Below are positions 63,880 through 64,000 of a stretch of 64,000 nt of DNA, piece by piece (position 1 is the stretch's first letter; each line of letters begins with the position of its first letter). Source of the stretch: Deinococcus sp. AB2017081 (GTDB lineage Bacteria > Deinococcota > Deinococci > Deinococcales > Deinococcaceae); contig NZ_CP140099.1 in NCBI RefSeq assembly GCF_034440735.1, forward strand, positions 124,001-188,000. Direction: 5' to 3'. The position numbers were made by a program, and so were the translations under genes. A model generated the notes under the pieces. It worked only from the letters and a program-made list of their open reading frames with translations. It was not told the DNA's origin and searched no databases.

Positions 63880-63982
63880 GCGCCCAAGTCTAGGCCCGGC
63901 CGGTATACGCCGATTTTACCCCGGCCTCCTACCCTGATTCGGTTCGCCCTGCGCCTCCCCTCTCCCTGATGAGGAAATCCCC

Positions 63983-64000
63983 ATGCCCCGATCACTGCTT
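63983..64000 (+). CDS. Start of a gene running off the window
   Basis: ATG CCC CGA TCA CTG CTT follows a GAGGAAA ribosome site at seven bases. Only six codons are visible. Nothing can be said about the product. Confidence 0.4.

Overview
The window looks like part of a large plasmid (or plasmid-like replicon) from a GC-rich bacterium, most likely Deinococcus or a close relative. That assignment is inference. It rests on the strongly GC-rich backbone, on -10 boxes six bases upstream of ATG starts (leaderless promoters at about 12624 and 31762), and on the mix of an iteron-type replication initiator, two ParA partition cassettes, Xer-type recombinases and many insertion sequences. No rRNA, tRNA or CRISPR array was seen.

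Layout. 1-11.5 kb: a probable conflict/defence island made of two convergent operons. The plus-strand operon encodes a ComEC-like metallo-beta-lactamase (MBL) fold hydrolase, a single protein fusing E2, E1 and JAB ubiquitin-pathway domains, a membrane protein, and then a patatin phospholipase. The minus-strand operon encodes a gluzincin metallopeptidase, a second MBL hydrolase and an unknown protein. 11.5-15.8 kb: a tyrosine recombinase, an AbiEii-like nucleotidyltransferase toxin/antitoxin pair, a DUF4238 gene and the remnant of a restriction-methyltransferase gene. 15.85-29.35 kb: a complete Tn3-family transposon with 44-bp imperfect terminal inverted repeats and a perfect 5-bp target duplication (TGTTT). 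Its cargo is an ECF sigma/anti-sigma pair, CHRD and cupredoxin periplasmic proteins, beta-propeller proteins, and a sulfite module (LysR regulator, TDT transporter, SorA, SorB).

29.4-42.1 kb: more conflict genes (PD-(D/E)XK nuclease, HNH nuclease, PIN toxin/antitoxin, a frameshifted type IIG restriction-modification enzyme, a nuclease-NADAR fusion, a Ser/Thr kinase), plus the first partition cassette and an RNase HI. 42.3-50.6 kb: a strikingly AT-rich imported island bracketed by IS remnants. It carries a class I lanthipeptide locus in the order precursor, beta-lactamase-like serine hydrolase, ABC exporter, LanB dehydratase, LanC cyclase. The serine hydrolase between precursor and exporter is the most unusual component and could be a leader peptidase or self-protection factor. 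50.6-56.9 kb: IS110, IS630 and IS6 elements around the replication initiator and its nine-copy iteron origin. 57-64 kb: the second partition cassette, another recombinase, an IS5-family element, and several broken genes.

Two themes run through the window. The first is heavy mobile-element traffic, with IS6 junctions that join unrelated gene halves. The second is gene decay: at least four coding frames are interrupted by an in-frame TAG, and others by single-base indels in homopolymers. The frameshifts could in part be sequencing errors. The in-frame TAG codons deserve a separate check.
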